A stretch of DNA of 64,000 nt from Dichotomocladium elegans (GCA_025716815.1 JAIXMN010000010.1:558001-622000); one strand, 5' to 3'. Numbered from the stretch's first letter, positions 36,107 through 48,418 are shown. Notes: a model not told the origin generated them from the letters alone. Translations and numbers: made by a program.

Positions 36107-37557
36107 CTAAAATAATAAAGCGGTCTAAATTTTCGGGCTCCTCTTTGCCAGATCCACATACACATGATATGCACAGTCCAGTCGCATCCTTTATTCAGCC
36201 ATCGCGACTAGCTGTTTGTTCACCACGCGGTCTGTTGCGCTATGCATCACGTCATATGATATTACAGATATTTGGTTGAATCGATGATCTTTATGCGCGA
36301 GTTGGACAGGCTAAGGGGGGAACGATGGTGGGATTAGCGTTGAAATTAGCATGGATGGAACTATTCTTTCCCTCCCCTTGTCACACCTTGTTGGGCGTTT
36401 TTTCCTCTCTCTATCAATGAAAACCAATCTAATCAAAGATGGATGACCATGAGTGTGTGAAAATGCAAAAGCCCTTCCTGGGAAGATAAATGCGTGCTTG
36501 TGGGTATTTCTTTTACATCTTCCCGAGAAAAGAGGAGCTTTTGTTAATTTGATTGCTGCTCTCAAGAGTTTGTCAACCTGAAGGAGACAAGGATGGCGTG
36601 AGAGTGAGCGAGGGACGACGTGAGGTTGGCGCGAATGACGTACATTGTAGTACATTCAGAAAGGGGTGTCTCGATTCAGGAACCTAAACGAAGCGCATGT
36701 GTGACCTCAGCGTCACGTCATATGAGAGAGGGCCAATGCACACTATCCACACACCCGCATAGCAGAAACGCGGTCTAGTTCGGTAACTCCGGGTAAACCA
36801 ATATGCGTCATCATTTCACCACAAGGGTTGGGTGGGTATTAGAGACGCCGAACGCCACACCGGTTTTTAATCTTTCCATGGGCTTCCATGTCTATATGGA
36901 CATGCTGGAGATTGATTGTAAGATCTGCTATCCGCCTCACCAGCCTGCATGTTGCTCTTGTACAGGAAAAAGAAGAGATGGACGGGAGGGAGAGGGAGTG
37001 AGGTCGGGGGAAGGGGCATGGGGCAAGTGTTTTTTTTTGTCTGATGACATGAGATGAGATGACATATCGACCTTTTACCCCTGGGCGGATTGTGAAACAT
37101 CGGAGGAGGCCCAAAAAAGAATTATGACTGATCAGAATCGTTTCTTGTCATTTGACATGCATGCTCTGCTGCTCGCCATTATTGTATCATTGTTTATGGA
37201 AATTTTACATCCTGTTTCATAGGAAGTCAACCCCAAGAGGATCCCCTTTTTAAACCGACTTGAGCATATCATCGCGGCAAGGTAGGATGGAAAAAAAAGA
37301 AAAAGAGGTCGAGCTGGGTGAGTGATGGAAAATTTTTTTACGGTTCCGCCGGGACGGGCGTTGGCCCGTGTTTAGAAATCCACACGGTACCTGGATTGCT
37401 GTCGGCCTTTAACAAAACGCGCTGCTCGCAGCGCGCCCAGCAGCGCGCCCAGCCAAAAAAGCGAGGTTCCCGCCCCTTCTTCCTCCCCTTCTCTTGTCTT
37501 CCTTTTCTTTCCTCCATTCATCACTTTCTCGCTCTCGCTCACCAACGCCCATTCAAA
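36107..37557. other. Intergenic region
   Basis: A minus frame at 36311-36655 and two at 36839-37114 lack recognisable domains. The last 200 bases are the pyrimidine-rich leader of the zinc-finger gene, with the inverted GCGCTGC motifs at 37418-37450 forming a small GC-rich palindrome cluster. Confidence 0.4.
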
Positions 37558-38531
37558 ATGCCACCAATCCATAACCATCTTTACCACCATCAACAGCCAC
37601 CACAGCAGAACAGTAGCACCACTGCAAGCACCACCACGTCTTCCACCGAGCGATCTTCCAAACGCAAAATTTTCCAATGCAAGGGATTCGGTAACTGCAG
37701 CATGGTCTTCACTCGCTCCGAGCATCTGGCTCGGCACACTCGGTAATTTGTCAATTAACAACAAACATACATTCATTCCCGCTCACGGACGCACCTTTCT
37801 TGGTCCTTTTTTAGGAAACATACCGGCGAGGTAACAATACCGATATCTTGTCTTTGCTAATCCTCAAGCCATTGGCCCTGACAATTTCTATCTTCTTGTT
37901 CAATTAGAAACCCTACAAATGCATCGTACCCGGGTGCAATCGTATGTTCAGTCGATTTGACAACATGATGCAACACACCCAGACCCATCAGCGGAATAAT
38001 CCGATGGCGAACAGGCAACAAAAGACAGCAGGTTGTCCTGCTGCGGCGGCGGCTGCTACTGCTGCTGCCAGTACTACTGCTACGACTGATGATGATGACG
38101 ACGATGATGATGCTACTGCTGCTGTAATGAAGGGTGTCGATTATGATGATGATGAAGATGCGACCGCAGCCACCACGAGAGACGAAACAGACACTGCTGC
38201 GACAGTAACATCTTGCGACGACTGCGGAGGGCTCATGTCTCCCGTTTCGCTCGGGTCACCAGACTGGAACAGCCACTCGCAAACGATCCTCGAAGATCAT
38301 TCTCATCTGTCCGCAAAACGAATTTATCAATGCTCACCTGCTACGACCGATCTGTGCAACCCGGCCTTCGAAACCATCCATTTAACCCAGGATGAATTCG
38401 AGGCACTGGAGGGGTTCGCTCGATTCCGGGAAGCTCCGCTCTTTTATGAATCACTCAGAAATCTCGCTAGCGTGGCCTGCATCGAACCACGGCCGTATCT
38501 TTCCGCCTATCAGCAGGACCACTATCTGTGA
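37558..38531 (+). CDS. C2H2 zinc-finger transcription factor
   Basis: Exons 37558-37742, 37815-37830 (16 nt) and 37908-38531; phases agree, 274 aa. Two adjacent C2H2 fingers lie near residues 40-95: [20 protein letters not shown] then RHTRKHTGE and [20 protein letters not shown]. The helix residues RSEHLARH and SRFDNMMQH, and the HTGEKPYKC linker, are as in the Msn2/CreA-like fungal class; the tiny middle exon encodes the linker. A His/Gln/Thr-rich N-terminus precedes the fingers. An Ala/Thr run and acidic DDDDDDDD and DYDDDEDAT stretches follow and could be activating. The C-terminus ([14 protein letters not shown]) is moderately structured. Target genes are unknown. Confidence 0.88.
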
Positions 38532-39004
38532 ACCAAACATCCTCCTCCACCTCCTCCTCCTCCTCCAACACCGCCCCTCCCCCCAAGCCCCTTTTTAACC
38601 CCATCCTATTCTAACCATCCAGCAATTCTCATCTCTTTTTCTTTTTTCCTCTCCTCCCACCTTGCTTTACATGTTCTAATTTTTTTCTGCATTCCGTCTT
38701 TTTCTTCTTATTTTATATCCCAACCTTCTCTCTCGCCCCATTATATATACGCATTTTACTTTGGTAATGAAAAGATTCTTTGTTTATTTTTGCTCCCCCA
38801 AAAGCGTGAGGCACCTTTCGTTCTCGCATTACATTATACACTATTTTTTCAAAATCAGAGTAGCACTTTGCCAGTTCTGAAGTCGCAGGATCGCAAAAAT
38901 ACAAATCATTTTTCCCGGAAATCTTTACGCGGGATGACAAATCGAATGTCACATACATACACGGAAAGATCCGCTTTCTCTTTTATGCGCTTTTACATTC
39001 TGAA
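38532..39004. other. 3' flank of the zinc-finger gene
   Basis: Pyrimidine-rich sequence with TCC repeats (38538-38590), then AT-rich sequence leading to the transposase remnant. No gene is seen. Confidence 0.4.
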
Positions 39005-39139
39005 ATGAGCAACCTAATTTTCTACCAAGATTGCCAAGGTCATGCCATTGATGAGGAAATGTACTCACTTCAATCCGTTTGTTCTGACACTGAATATCTG
39101 CGTAGCATATTGTGCAAAGATAACCCTGAGCCTACTCCC

Positions 39140-40130
39140 ACACACATTTCCCAGCGAAAGGATACAGACATTCGGATGAAAAGAAGCGGGAATCAAGTGC
39201 AGTTACACAGCATACACTGATCAAGACAAGGTCAGATTTTTCAAACAGATGTTTGAGAAGGCCTTGAGTGCATCAGCTGCTAGGAATCCAGATTCGTTCA
39301 GCTCAACGATGGGTATTACAGTACGAAAAAGACCTTGGCAGCATTTTTAAGAAATGTAGAGGCAGAGGTCGTTCACGTATTCTCGACGAAGAGCATAAGA
39401 ATGCTATTTTAGAATGGGTTGATGACCAACTGCTCCAGAGATTCGAGGGTCTCAAAGTATCCAAAAAGACGCTCCATCGATTTATGAAAATCGAATGCAA
39501 CTTGTCATTGAAAATGGCTCGGTTTCAGCCTGTAGACAGGAATAGCGATGCAAAAGTCCAGGAACGCCTTGACTGGGTGCGTAGATGGGACATGACCGAC
39601 ATTGACTTTAGAAAAAAACTGCGTTTTTCTTGATGAGTCTGGATTCCATATTAATATGAAACGAATCATGGCATGGTCCAAGAAAGGGACTTGTGCAGTG
39701 GTTACAGTACCAAAGACAAGAGCAAGACAACCACAATCTTGGGAGCAATCTCAGCATCCGGCATCATTAAATGTAGCTTGAGACACCCGTAGCCCACCAA
39801 CCAAGAAAAGAACGAGGGCAGGCCACTCTGAAGTTACGAGCAGAGGATCTGTAACTGGACATTATCTCAGCTTCCTTAAGGCAAGAATGGAGGAGATGGA
39901 TAAGTATGAACATATGAAGAGCCATTATTTGGTAATGGATAATGCACCTCTCCATAAGACTCAGGATATCGATATGCTTATCTTCCACCATACTCGCCTG
40001 AAATCAATCCTATTGAGCAGTTTTAATCAGTGGTCAAGCGCAAAGTTAAACGCAATAGGTTCCTGGAAAGCCAGATGTTGATGACACGAATCAGCGAGGC
40101 ATCCAATAGCTTAAAGCTGAGCGATTTCGA
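39140..40130 (+). pseudogene. Broken IS630/Tc1-mariner-like transposase
   Basis: DDE transposase fragments in several frames. A helix-turn-helix start (YTDQDKVRFFKQMFEKALS, frame 1, about 39215) is followed after a frame change by LLGIQIRSAQRWVLQYEKD and HKNAILEWVDDQLLQRFEG (39268-39633). Another shift leads to VFLDESGFHINMKRIMAWSK near 39625, which holds the first catalytic Asp. YLVMDNAPLHKTQDIDML near 39925 holds the second Asp. EQF-like sequence and VVKRKVKRNRFLESQM near 40020-40080 cover the third acidic region. At least three frameshifts and a TGA near 39781 make it non-functional. I could not find terminal inverted repeats by eye. Confidence 0.8.
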
Positions 40131-42005
40131 AGGTTCCGTTTCTCATTCTCATATGTGCTTAGTTAACTGCCGTAATGGGAACAACTATGATCCGACTGCT
40201 CCTCCACCCTCAGAGATGCACCATATCATAAGTGCACATGCAATTCTTATCAAACCGACCTCTGAATACGCCCAATATAATCCCGTTTCTAACAGCATCA
40301 CGGACGGCATGTCAATTGTTGAAATACACTATGCGAACGGCCTAGGGCTAAAATGCCAAAATAAACAGTATCAGTAAGTGATGAAAATCGTCGATGAAAA
40401 GAGCATGTGATCCGCCGCTGTATTTACTGCAGCATCGTTCATCACAAAGGAATTTCTTCTGCTCCTCCTTGATTTCGTATAAATAATGCGCAGCCGAGAA
40501 ATCTCCTTTCTCGATCAATTTCATCCCGACCCTCTCTTCCATGGCCTTATCCGGTATGATTATTGCAACTAACATCCACTGTCCTTTATAGATTAACCAA
40601 TCGTACCCGTGCATGGAAGAGACGAGTTCCTGAACACCCTTCCTATCTCGTCTGGTGTGCTGGCTCTCTCGTCCTGTCTCTCCGTCTCGGTTATCGCCTG
40701 GACTACCGAGGATAACTCCTGAGTCCTTCGGGGCCCTTGAGTGTAAGTTAAAGCGTATGGAGGCGTAGTGCTTTCTGTTGGCTAAAAGGTTTTAATCCAT
40801 GGATGCGTAACCTTTTTACCTACTGATACGACAATTTTATACAATTCTATGCGACATTTTATTTTTGAAAATAAAGTAAATGCTCGAGCTCCTACAATTT
40901 GGGCAGGAAATTTTTACTCTATATCTGCTTGCATGTGCGGAATCCCCCGCATATCGCATCAGGCACATGTTGACTGATGATGGTAGCTCGGATGGGCGGG
41001 ATGCTCCGGGGGAATGATAAAGAAGCAATGACACGAGTCTGAATATCAGTATGCAGATGCGTAATGTGCGCTTGTGGGGCGATTTTGAATTGGAAAACAA
41101 AGCCGGGCAAAGAAAGCATGTGTGGACTGGAGCGAAGCAATGGAGCAGAGAGGTCTGGGGGCATAGACACTTGTTGCTCGGGCACCCTCACCCCTTGCTC
41201 CCGCCCCTCATACACACACACTCTCTATTTTTTTCCAGCGCGCCGCTCCTTGGAGGTGTGCGAAGTATTGCACCAAGCTGTCTAGTCACCTGAACTGTCG
41301 CAAATGGCTTGCCCCTGGGCAATCGCCGCGCCCCCATCATTGTCTTGCTTGCTTCCCTTCTGTGCGCCTCAAATAGCACCCCATATCTATCTTCCTCCTC
41401 CGATCGCCGCAGATCGAAGGTTTCGTGTGCGACGTCTGTTTTTATGGGTGCAAGTTGCATATTGCGTTGTTTTGACATCTTATGCGATATTTCAGCCGTT
41501 GAATGATAAACAGGAGCCAAACGTGGGTGGTGATTAGCAAAAGGGAAAGAAATAACACACAATCCACACAGTATCACCGGGTGTGAGCCAGACTATGACT
41601 ATCAAGAAAGAATAAAGACTGTTTCAGTCCAGTATGAATTAAAACCATCGGTCTCTCATAAGCACATGGTGACCTTCGTCTGCCCATCGGCTCGGTCGCC
41701 ATTGTGTAGTCATTCCAGTTCCACAATAAGGAAAGAGGAATACAGGTTGTGGATACACACTTTTTATTGGCGGAATCAATCTTTCCACCAGCTCGGAATG
41801 ACCAAAAAAGGCCTTGATCTGGAAAAGGGGTCAAGCAATTTTTGCAGCTCTCTACCCAGAAGCGGCAGTCCTTCCTGTGTAACCGATTGTCGTAACATGG
41901 TAATAAAAGGAAATGGGATCCAAAGAGGAGAAGAAGATAGTACAGTATGAACGAGAAGAATATGAGAGAGGAGTTTGTTTCGGAAAGAAAGCAGTGCTAT
42001 GTAGA
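40131..42005. other. Intergenic / repeat-derived region
   Basis: The tail of a plus frame (to 40377) continues past the transposase similarity without recognisable content. Minus frames at 40348-40614 and 41188-41577 have no recognised domain; the latter has a long charged stretch but no supporting exons. No tRNA is recognised. Confidence 0.35.
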
Positions 42006-42581
42006 TTAATACTGGAAGATATGAGTATGTAGGGGATATTTCGTCTTTCTGCAGTTATTCTTCTGCTTTTTTCTTCTTTTCAGATGCTGCGTGAGCGAAT
42101 CGGGACGATTGAATACATGATGACAGTATTGGCAACGCTTTCCTTCAATGTCGGTACCTTGCTCTGGGATGCCCCTCTTAGTATTGTCGCTAGCAGCAGG
42201 ATCATCTTTAACAGCTGTATAACGTATTGGAACAGGCTCGCGATGTGCTGAATCATCAGTCGTTGGGAGGATATCTTGTATGCCAATTCCCGCCGAGTCA
42301 CCAACCGCTGAAATGAGTGACCGGTATATGGATAATGGCAACAGAATGAACTGCTGTGGCATGACACTCGCCTCGGGGCCTGTAAAAGGAGTGGTTGAAG
42401 TATAATTCATATGCGCGGATGGTGTCATTTCCGGATAAATAGACCAGTCAAGCTCAATCAAGGAGTAATCGGACCTGCTTCCGGAGATGTCGCGAATGCT
42501 GACTGCTATATGTATTCAGAGGTCGGTATTGGTTATAGACAGGAGCGACTCACCTGCCGAAGGTTTCTCGGTTGGATTCAT
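42006..42581 (-). CDS. Small protein with C-terminal C2HC zinc finger (copy 1)
   Basis: Exons 42581-42554 and 42505-42006 are frame-consistent; 175 aa. Most of the chain is Ser/Thr/Pro-rich and unstructured. A single finger near the C-terminus reads CQYCHHVFNRPDSLTQHLKR then KKQKNNC, so C-x2-C-x12-H-x10-C, with the last ligand a cysteine instead of histidine. The protein at 51.2-52.0 kb has exactly the same spacing. Probable DNA-binding regulator, function unknown. An alternative start at 42461 would drop the first exon. Confidence 0.65.
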
Positions 42582-43394
42582 TTGTTTAATAAAAGGAAAT
42601 AGATATGTAGTGCTTACTGGGTGAAACACAGCATGGTGCTTTTATATTCTTCTGTCCCATTGCTCATCTGTCTAAACGGGTTAAGGGCACAAAATTAACT
42701 TATACGGTGCTTCGCTTCTTATGGTAAGGGGACTTACCCCACCTGTAGTTACACACAAATACTCAGGTGGTAGTTCTGTGTTACTTCTTTTTAAAACAAA
42801 CTTCGCCTAAAAGGCATTTCCGTCGTGGTATTGCTGTGCAGTCTCTCAGTGTGACTTATTTTAATTGATTGTCCTGTCAACCATTGGATCACTTGGATGG
42901 ATGAAGCCGACTGAAAAATTCACACACGTTAACTGCTGGCAATTGTTGCATCAACGTTTTCCACATGCGGTGAGCTATAAGTAAAGACATGTTCATAAAT
43001 ACACGTTTAGTTTTATTCTTCTCAGCAAAGATCTAAGAAATGGTTAACAATGTGCTGCTAGGCAAAGCGAGATACTTTTCTTTATACAATTGTTCCTTTT
43101 TTTGGCTTCAACACTCACATCACCAGTTAATCTCTATGCTCTACTGCAAAAACGAATGGCAGTCAACATATTATCTAGTCTGCTTTTTGGTGAAAATTAC
43201 AAAGGTAATGTGTGTCCTGGGAAAAGGGTGTGCGTTTCACGCTGATGCTGCCGCCAGCGTGTTAAACCCTTTTTTGCTTCATTTCGCGTTCTATTGAGAG
43301 ATTCAAACGTATCGTTTTGCGATCGGCACTTTCTTCACATTCAATCGGCGTAGTAATTGCTCAATTCTTCGACATTCTACTTATCTGCCAAGCC
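42582..43394. other. Intergenic region
   Basis: Upstream region of the C2HC gene. A plus frame at 43040-43297 has no recognisable domain. Confidence 0.4.
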
Positions 43395-43877
43395 GAACAG
43401 TTTAATTACAGAAGCCGCATAATCTCGATTCTTTTCCCAGCTAGCATTAACTTTACCTCCACGGCTTAACAAGGATTTAACGACAATCAATCGCTTGTCT
43501 TCAGTGGGATGCAAACAACAGCAAGAACTCTGAATGGTGTTGGTAGCATAGACCTTGCAGTTTTGAAAGGTTACCGGAAAGGCGACGTATTGGAACTGGT
43601 AAAAGATAATATTAGGCGCAGGTTTCGTTAAAGGGAGTTGGCCATTTGCATTTTATAAGCGTAAACTAAAAATAAAAGTGCCTTTGCTCAACCTCATTCT
43701 TTCATTCCAGACCACGATGATGATAGAAGCGCAATCATGTCCAGCACCAGGATCGCCCTCGCCTTCATGCATTAATGCATAAATCATCTTCCAGCTAATT
43801 CCATCATAACGGAGAAATTCTATCAATGTATCATCCGCCGCCGATTTCCTCCAAGGAGCGGAGAAATCTAATGTCAA
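43395..43877 (-). pseudogene. Coding-like minus-strand segment, unknown product
   Basis: Two adjacent minus-strand open segments look like protein rather than noise: 43877-43690 (TLDFSAPWRKSAADDTLIEF, LRYDGISWKMIYALMHEG) and 43640-43398 (FYQFQYVAFPVTFQNCKVYA, GGKVNASWEKNRDYAASVIK, ending LFGLADK stop). No clean splice pair joining them was found. Family unknown; it may be a gene remnant next to the SWIM fragment. Confidence 0.35.
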
Positions 43878-44393
43878 AAACAGTTATTCCCGGAAATGAA
43901 GCAGAATTTCGGACATCTACTGATATGTGGACTTGCGGATGTCACTACTTCTGCTACAATCGATTTTTGCTTTGTAACCATTTGGTTCAACAGTATTGTC
44001 GCGAAAGAACAAATCAGCTAGTACTCTTTGCAGCCCATGATGGCTATATCTGCCGAACTATCAATGCATTGTATGTGACATATTGCCGGTAATAATAAAT
44101 AACAACAGGGTGGAACACTATTTTTATGTAATCATACAAAAGCATTATTAGCTGAAATCGTACCCATATGCTATCGGCAACGATGTTGACAACATTCAAC
44201 GTTCCCTCTTCCTCTTCCACTCCGCCACTCCCTTCATCCGCCCTCCCCTGTTCGCCTGTCTTCCGTTCTTCATACATCTTCCCCTGCATCTGCACCTATT
44301 TCTGCCTCGCCACCGTCACCGCCATTATCGACAAATGAGGCCAAGGACGACGAGGCAACTGTAGTCGATCCGACAAGCGATATTAGCAGTTAG
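43826..44393 (+). pseudogene. SWIM zinc-finger fragment, probably of a MULE-type transposase
   Basis: The plus frame contains MWTCGCHYFCYNRFLLCNHL: C-x-C ... C-x-H in the SWIM pattern, with the W-x-C-x-C-x-x-F context usual at the C-terminus of Mutator-like transposases. A later frame (about 44270-44393) gives a Ser/Pro-rich tail (SPASAPISASPPSPPLSTNE) that ends in TAG. The catalytic region that should precede the finger is not found, and the finger frame stops at 44092. I treat it as a decayed remnant. Confidence 0.55.
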
Positions 44394-45139
44394 CAGTCAA
44401 ACGATATGTTCTCAATCCCAGCGGCTCTAAGTCCTGTTTTCAATACCTTCCTTGGCGCGTTATTAAGGCCTCAGTAACATATTTTAACTGTAATCAGATC
44501 GATGGAGAAAACGAACGGACACAGGTCCATATGGAGAACATTCTGGGTGCATCAACTCCTCTATTGTCAAACTCCACTTGATAATTCATGGACCTAGCTC
44601 AGTGCTTGCGGCAACAAGGGATAGTCTGGTCATAGCAATGAATGAAGCCTGCACAGTGTTATGCCCAGGCGTTGCGCCCTGACTAACGCCAGGTATCAAT
44701 TATGCATTCGGCCGTGGAGATATTACCACCGTTTCAGCGTACAGGAACTATATTTTGCGTGTCCGTGCATACGGTGGCTATCATCCATATACACGTCATA
44801 TGGCGTAGTAAGCGTTCACTTTCTTATATCAGACATACTTTTTTGGTTCATATTGTCAGTTTCGCATTTTGCTTTGTTGTATTTAAGATGTTCTATTAGA
44901 TTCTATTGCTGTATACCAGGGGTGAACCCGTTAGAGGTGACAGCAAGATTAAAGTGAAGCAATAGTAAGCGTTCATATGGCTGCCTTTGAAATTTTTGAT
45001 TTCATGCAGGTCTCTCAAAAAATAGTCAAGGTAGATGTTGCAACGAATGTTAAATGCATTTACGTGAAAAGTCGTATATGGCTTAGGACCTTCAACCATT
45101 TCTATATTTCCAGTCTCCCCGAGATCCTGTAATTTTAAA
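44394..45139. other. Intergenic or element-flank region
   Basis: No gene is recognised. The left end of the PIF/Harbinger element probably lies here, but I could not identify a terminal inverted repeat or target duplication by eye. Confidence 0.35.
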
Positions 45140-45973
45140 TAAACATTCGCCCAAACCCTCATCATTCTTCGTGAGGAGTCTGGGACGTTGGCTCAGACCA
45201 ACAGTCCGAAGCCGTACAAAGTTGTGGTCGATTGACGAGGACAAAGCCTTGTGCAAGGCCTGGATTACCACGTACACTGACGCAGTGAGGGGGAATCGAC
45301 CATGACTCCCGGACGTCCTGGACATCGAACTCCAATACCTTCGAAAGTTTGGTCGGTACCAACTCGCAACATCGCAAACGAAGGGCTCTGGAGATTCGTT
45401 GGGGAAAGATCTCCAAGGCAGTTTCTTGTTTCTGTGGTTGTGTTGACCAAGTGAAGCACGCAGGCCACACAGGGACCAATGAAAGTGATGAGGTAAAAAT
45501 ATATTATATCTTTCGTGACCATTTTATTTTTCTTTTTTTTTAAAAAAAAGCAAGAGAGGACGACCAGCGAGCAGGCTTTGACATGCATCGTTGCTATGAG
45601 CTCCTCAAGTCCGCACCAAAGTGGAGCAGCGAGGTGCAGGCGCGGTCCAAGAAGACCGCCAAGGCGAATAGGGCAGCAGAAGAGGCCGTTGACGAGCTTA
45701 CCCCTGATGCAGGTGAAGCGCGGCCTATTGGCAACAAGAAAGCCAAACCCCGCACAAGAAAAGCTCAACATGACATACAACTTGAGCTTCTTGAGATCGC
45801 CACGTCGCTCGGATGAGCGGTCGTGCAAGCGTCTTGCTGTCTTGGAGGAGAAAAAGAGAACGGAGATGGAGATCATGAGGATGGATCTGACGGGTATGGA
45901 TGAGGTTTCCCAGGAATACTTCATGCGAAGGAAGCAAAAGATCGTCTGCCATATGAACGAAATGGGTGTATAA
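45140..45973 (+). pseudogene. PIF/Harbinger ORF1, Myb/SANT-like DNA-binding protein (decayed)
   Basis: The companion protein that helps PIF/Harbinger transposase reach DNA ends. Parts seen: a SANT-like start KLWSIDEDKALCKAWITTYT (from about 45218); after a shift, HRKRRALEIRWGKISKAVSC and FCGCVDQVKHAGHTG; an apparent intron (donor GTAAAA at 45492, acceptor near 45553); then GFDMHRCYELLKSAPKWSSE, and a Lys-rich stretch. A last shift is needed to reach LEEKKRTEMEIMRMDLTGMD and the stop at 45971. This order is that of the plant/fungal 'NAM-associated' ORF1. Frame changes and the stop at the SANT end indicate decay. Confidence 0.7.
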
Positions 45974-46128
45974 ATTTTTATTTTCATGTTCCAAAGATGC
46001 TGGACAAGATCCCGCTGAAGCTCATAATGGGCATTTACATCCCGGATGGACACATTCCGGGAAAGGAATTCTGTGAATTCCCCTGTGAGCTCACGAGAAA
46101 GAATAGGATCTCGTGCACCAGAAGCAGA

Positions 46129-47270
46129 TCAACCATTTCTATCATCATCATGGACTTTTTGGGTCTCAGGCGAATCTCTCTCATCCTCGATGATCATATT
46201 ATGCATCATTATGCACGCTTTCATCACTCGGACGAGATCATCTCGATACCAGCCTCGAGCAGGGTACTGGAGGATCAGACAGCGTGTTTGTAAAACGCCA
46301 AAGGCACGTTCCACGTCTTTCCGGCATGCTTCCTGCATTGTCTTGAAATACTTTAAGAAATGACTTAGTGAATGGACGATAATATTTTGCAATTTGGTTA
46401 GATATACACGTTCTTCTTCTCGGAGTGGAACAGGAATTGTCTGCACCAATGTCGCCCACTTTGGGCAGATCCCATCGGCAAGGTAGTACCCCATCGTCTT
46501 CCTCTTGCCGTTGACATAATATTCTACTGGAGGGGTGCACCCAGCAGAATGATCCGAGAAGAGATTGGATTTATTTAGAACATTGATACCGTTCAATGAT
46601 CCAGGTGTCCCGCGACGCTACTGCCTCCAGGATCAGCGTCGGTATTTTGGACCGGCCCTTGAATTGGCCATGCCATGCCTTTGGGCAGTTTTTCCACTGC
46701 CAGTGCATGCAGTCCAGAGATCCAAGCATTCCCGGAAACCCGCGCTCTTCGTTCTCTTTCAAAAGCCGGGCGATGTCCTCAGCGTTTGAGACAGCAGATA
46801 CTCGTCTTCAAAAGCGTCAATCACAATGAACGCAAAGCGTTTAACACACTCCAGGGCCGTAGTTACATTCATCCGTATATACTCGTCGATGGAGTCAGCA
46901 CCGACACTGTATGCAATCATACGGCCAGCGGCTACGGTCTTTTGCTCGGGTGACAAGCCGGGCTCGTGTGCTGCATTGCGTCTCTGAACAAAATATTCGT
47001 CCACACTGACATCGCCGCTGACGATGCATTGGAAGATCTCTGGATGCATACGAAGTCGCGGCGAAGTAATCAAGATGCGAGTGGTTAGCGCCTGCAAGAC
47101 GACCACGGTCGAGGACATGCTTGCGAGTAGTCGCGCCCATTTGCAGGGCCTAATTGACAAGGTCCCGTAGCTTTGTTCTTCTTCTTTCTTCTTCCTCCTC
47201 CTCAGTAAGAACGGAAAGCTTGTTAAAATTACCGTAGACGCGCCTGGAAGGGTTACTGCTACGGTCCATT
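46129..47270 (-). pseudogene. PIF/Harbinger DDE transposase (decayed)
   Basis: Read from 47270 downwards on the minus strand: N-terminal region with FQCIVSGDVSVDEYFVQRRN and IDEYIRMNVTTALECVKRFA; after a frameshift near 46790, GFPGMLGSLDCMHWQWKNCP and AWHGQFKGRS (first catalytic Asp); the usual 'W-I-W-H-x-F-F-G' segment is partly deleted near 46610; then SLNGINVLNKSNLF (second Asp replaced by Gly in the N-D-I-N pattern), YYLADGICPKWATLVQTIP and CRKDVERAFGVLQTRCLILQ with the catalytic Glu, and IMMHNMIIEDERD. The order and spacing are of the DDE_Tnp_4 class. The lost Asp, the deletion and the shifts make it non-functional. It converges with ORF1. Confidence 0.85.
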
Positions 47271-48418
47271 GCTGGTTTGAGAAAGAAGGACAGGAACACA
47301 GACAGCCACTGGGGAGAACTCCTGAAAAAGAAATTTTCAGCGAGTCCGCTGTGGGTGCTCTGATTTATTCAAAGCATCATTGCTGGCCCTTCCCATCTCA
47401 ATTTCACTATCTGGACTTTCATTCATCTCGGGTGGCGGCCGCCGCGTCTATCGCTTAGACTATGTCGGTAGTTGAATAAATACTATCTATTGGCTATTCA
47501 GCAAGTGGAACATTTTTGTTCGCGGAATATGAATATAGTTTAGCAGTGGAGTAGCCTATGAAATTGCGCGACATCGCCATGAGCCTTGCGATCATTGCTG
47601 CAATCCACCGCAGGCAACATCGTCGTTATCCCTGACATCAAGAGAGGCATCGAAATCACTGCACGCCTCAGAACACATCATTGTCAGCAGCGAGGGCAGT
47701 GTTTCCTTGTGTTTCAATGACTTCCCAGTGCATGCTTTGTTAATAGGAACATTGTCAGCCACCATGTTCACATCTCGCAAACAAAGCTCCTTCCTCGTTT
47801 GGTGACGATGGAGACGGAAGTACCAATACAGGAAGATTTTCATTGTGTAATATTATACTGTACTGTACTTGGGACGGTACTTCACTTATCAGTAACATAT
47901 GCTGGCTATTGATTGAAGTCATATGCTGCTCAACTTGTTGCTTGATGAAGGCAAAGACTACGGGTGGAATTTTCTCGCTGGCAAACTGTCGGAAGGGGAA
48001 TGGAATTAAACATTATATGTGCTTTGTTATATTCCAAGGAAATCGCAGTACGAGGACTCATGATTTCTTTGTTTAGCAGAAGGTCGATCACCAAAAATGG
48101 CGGGAGGAGTGTTATCATTTGTCAAGTAGCTTCTGTTTTGAAGAGATGCTCAGGCTGGTCGCCAGCAGCATCGGTAGAAGCAAATACTACTGCATTGTTT
48201 TTGATCCTCGATCCATCCAGCATACCTCTTGCGCCTTATTTACGTAATCTCAGCAAACTCTTCTCTAGGTTGCACAGAACCATTAATAGACATTGACAAA
48301 GAAATGCATGAATTTATCAGCTATCAACATGAATATAAGTTGTCTGAGGTGCTCTTTCCTTTTTCTTCATCCCCAGCCGTGTACGTAAATACTTTCCAAA
48401 CCCACTATTAGATCGATA
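47271..48418. other. Element flank and intergenic region
   Basis: Probably includes the right end of the PIF/Harbinger element and the left flank of the Fanzor remnant. Open frames here (47592-47843 minus, 47964-48296 plus) show no recognised domain. Confidence 0.35.

Noticed and set aside
45265..46053. 262-codon minus-strand open frame
   Set aside because: It overlies ORF1 of the Harbinger element in antisense; its translation has no domain and is a shadow.
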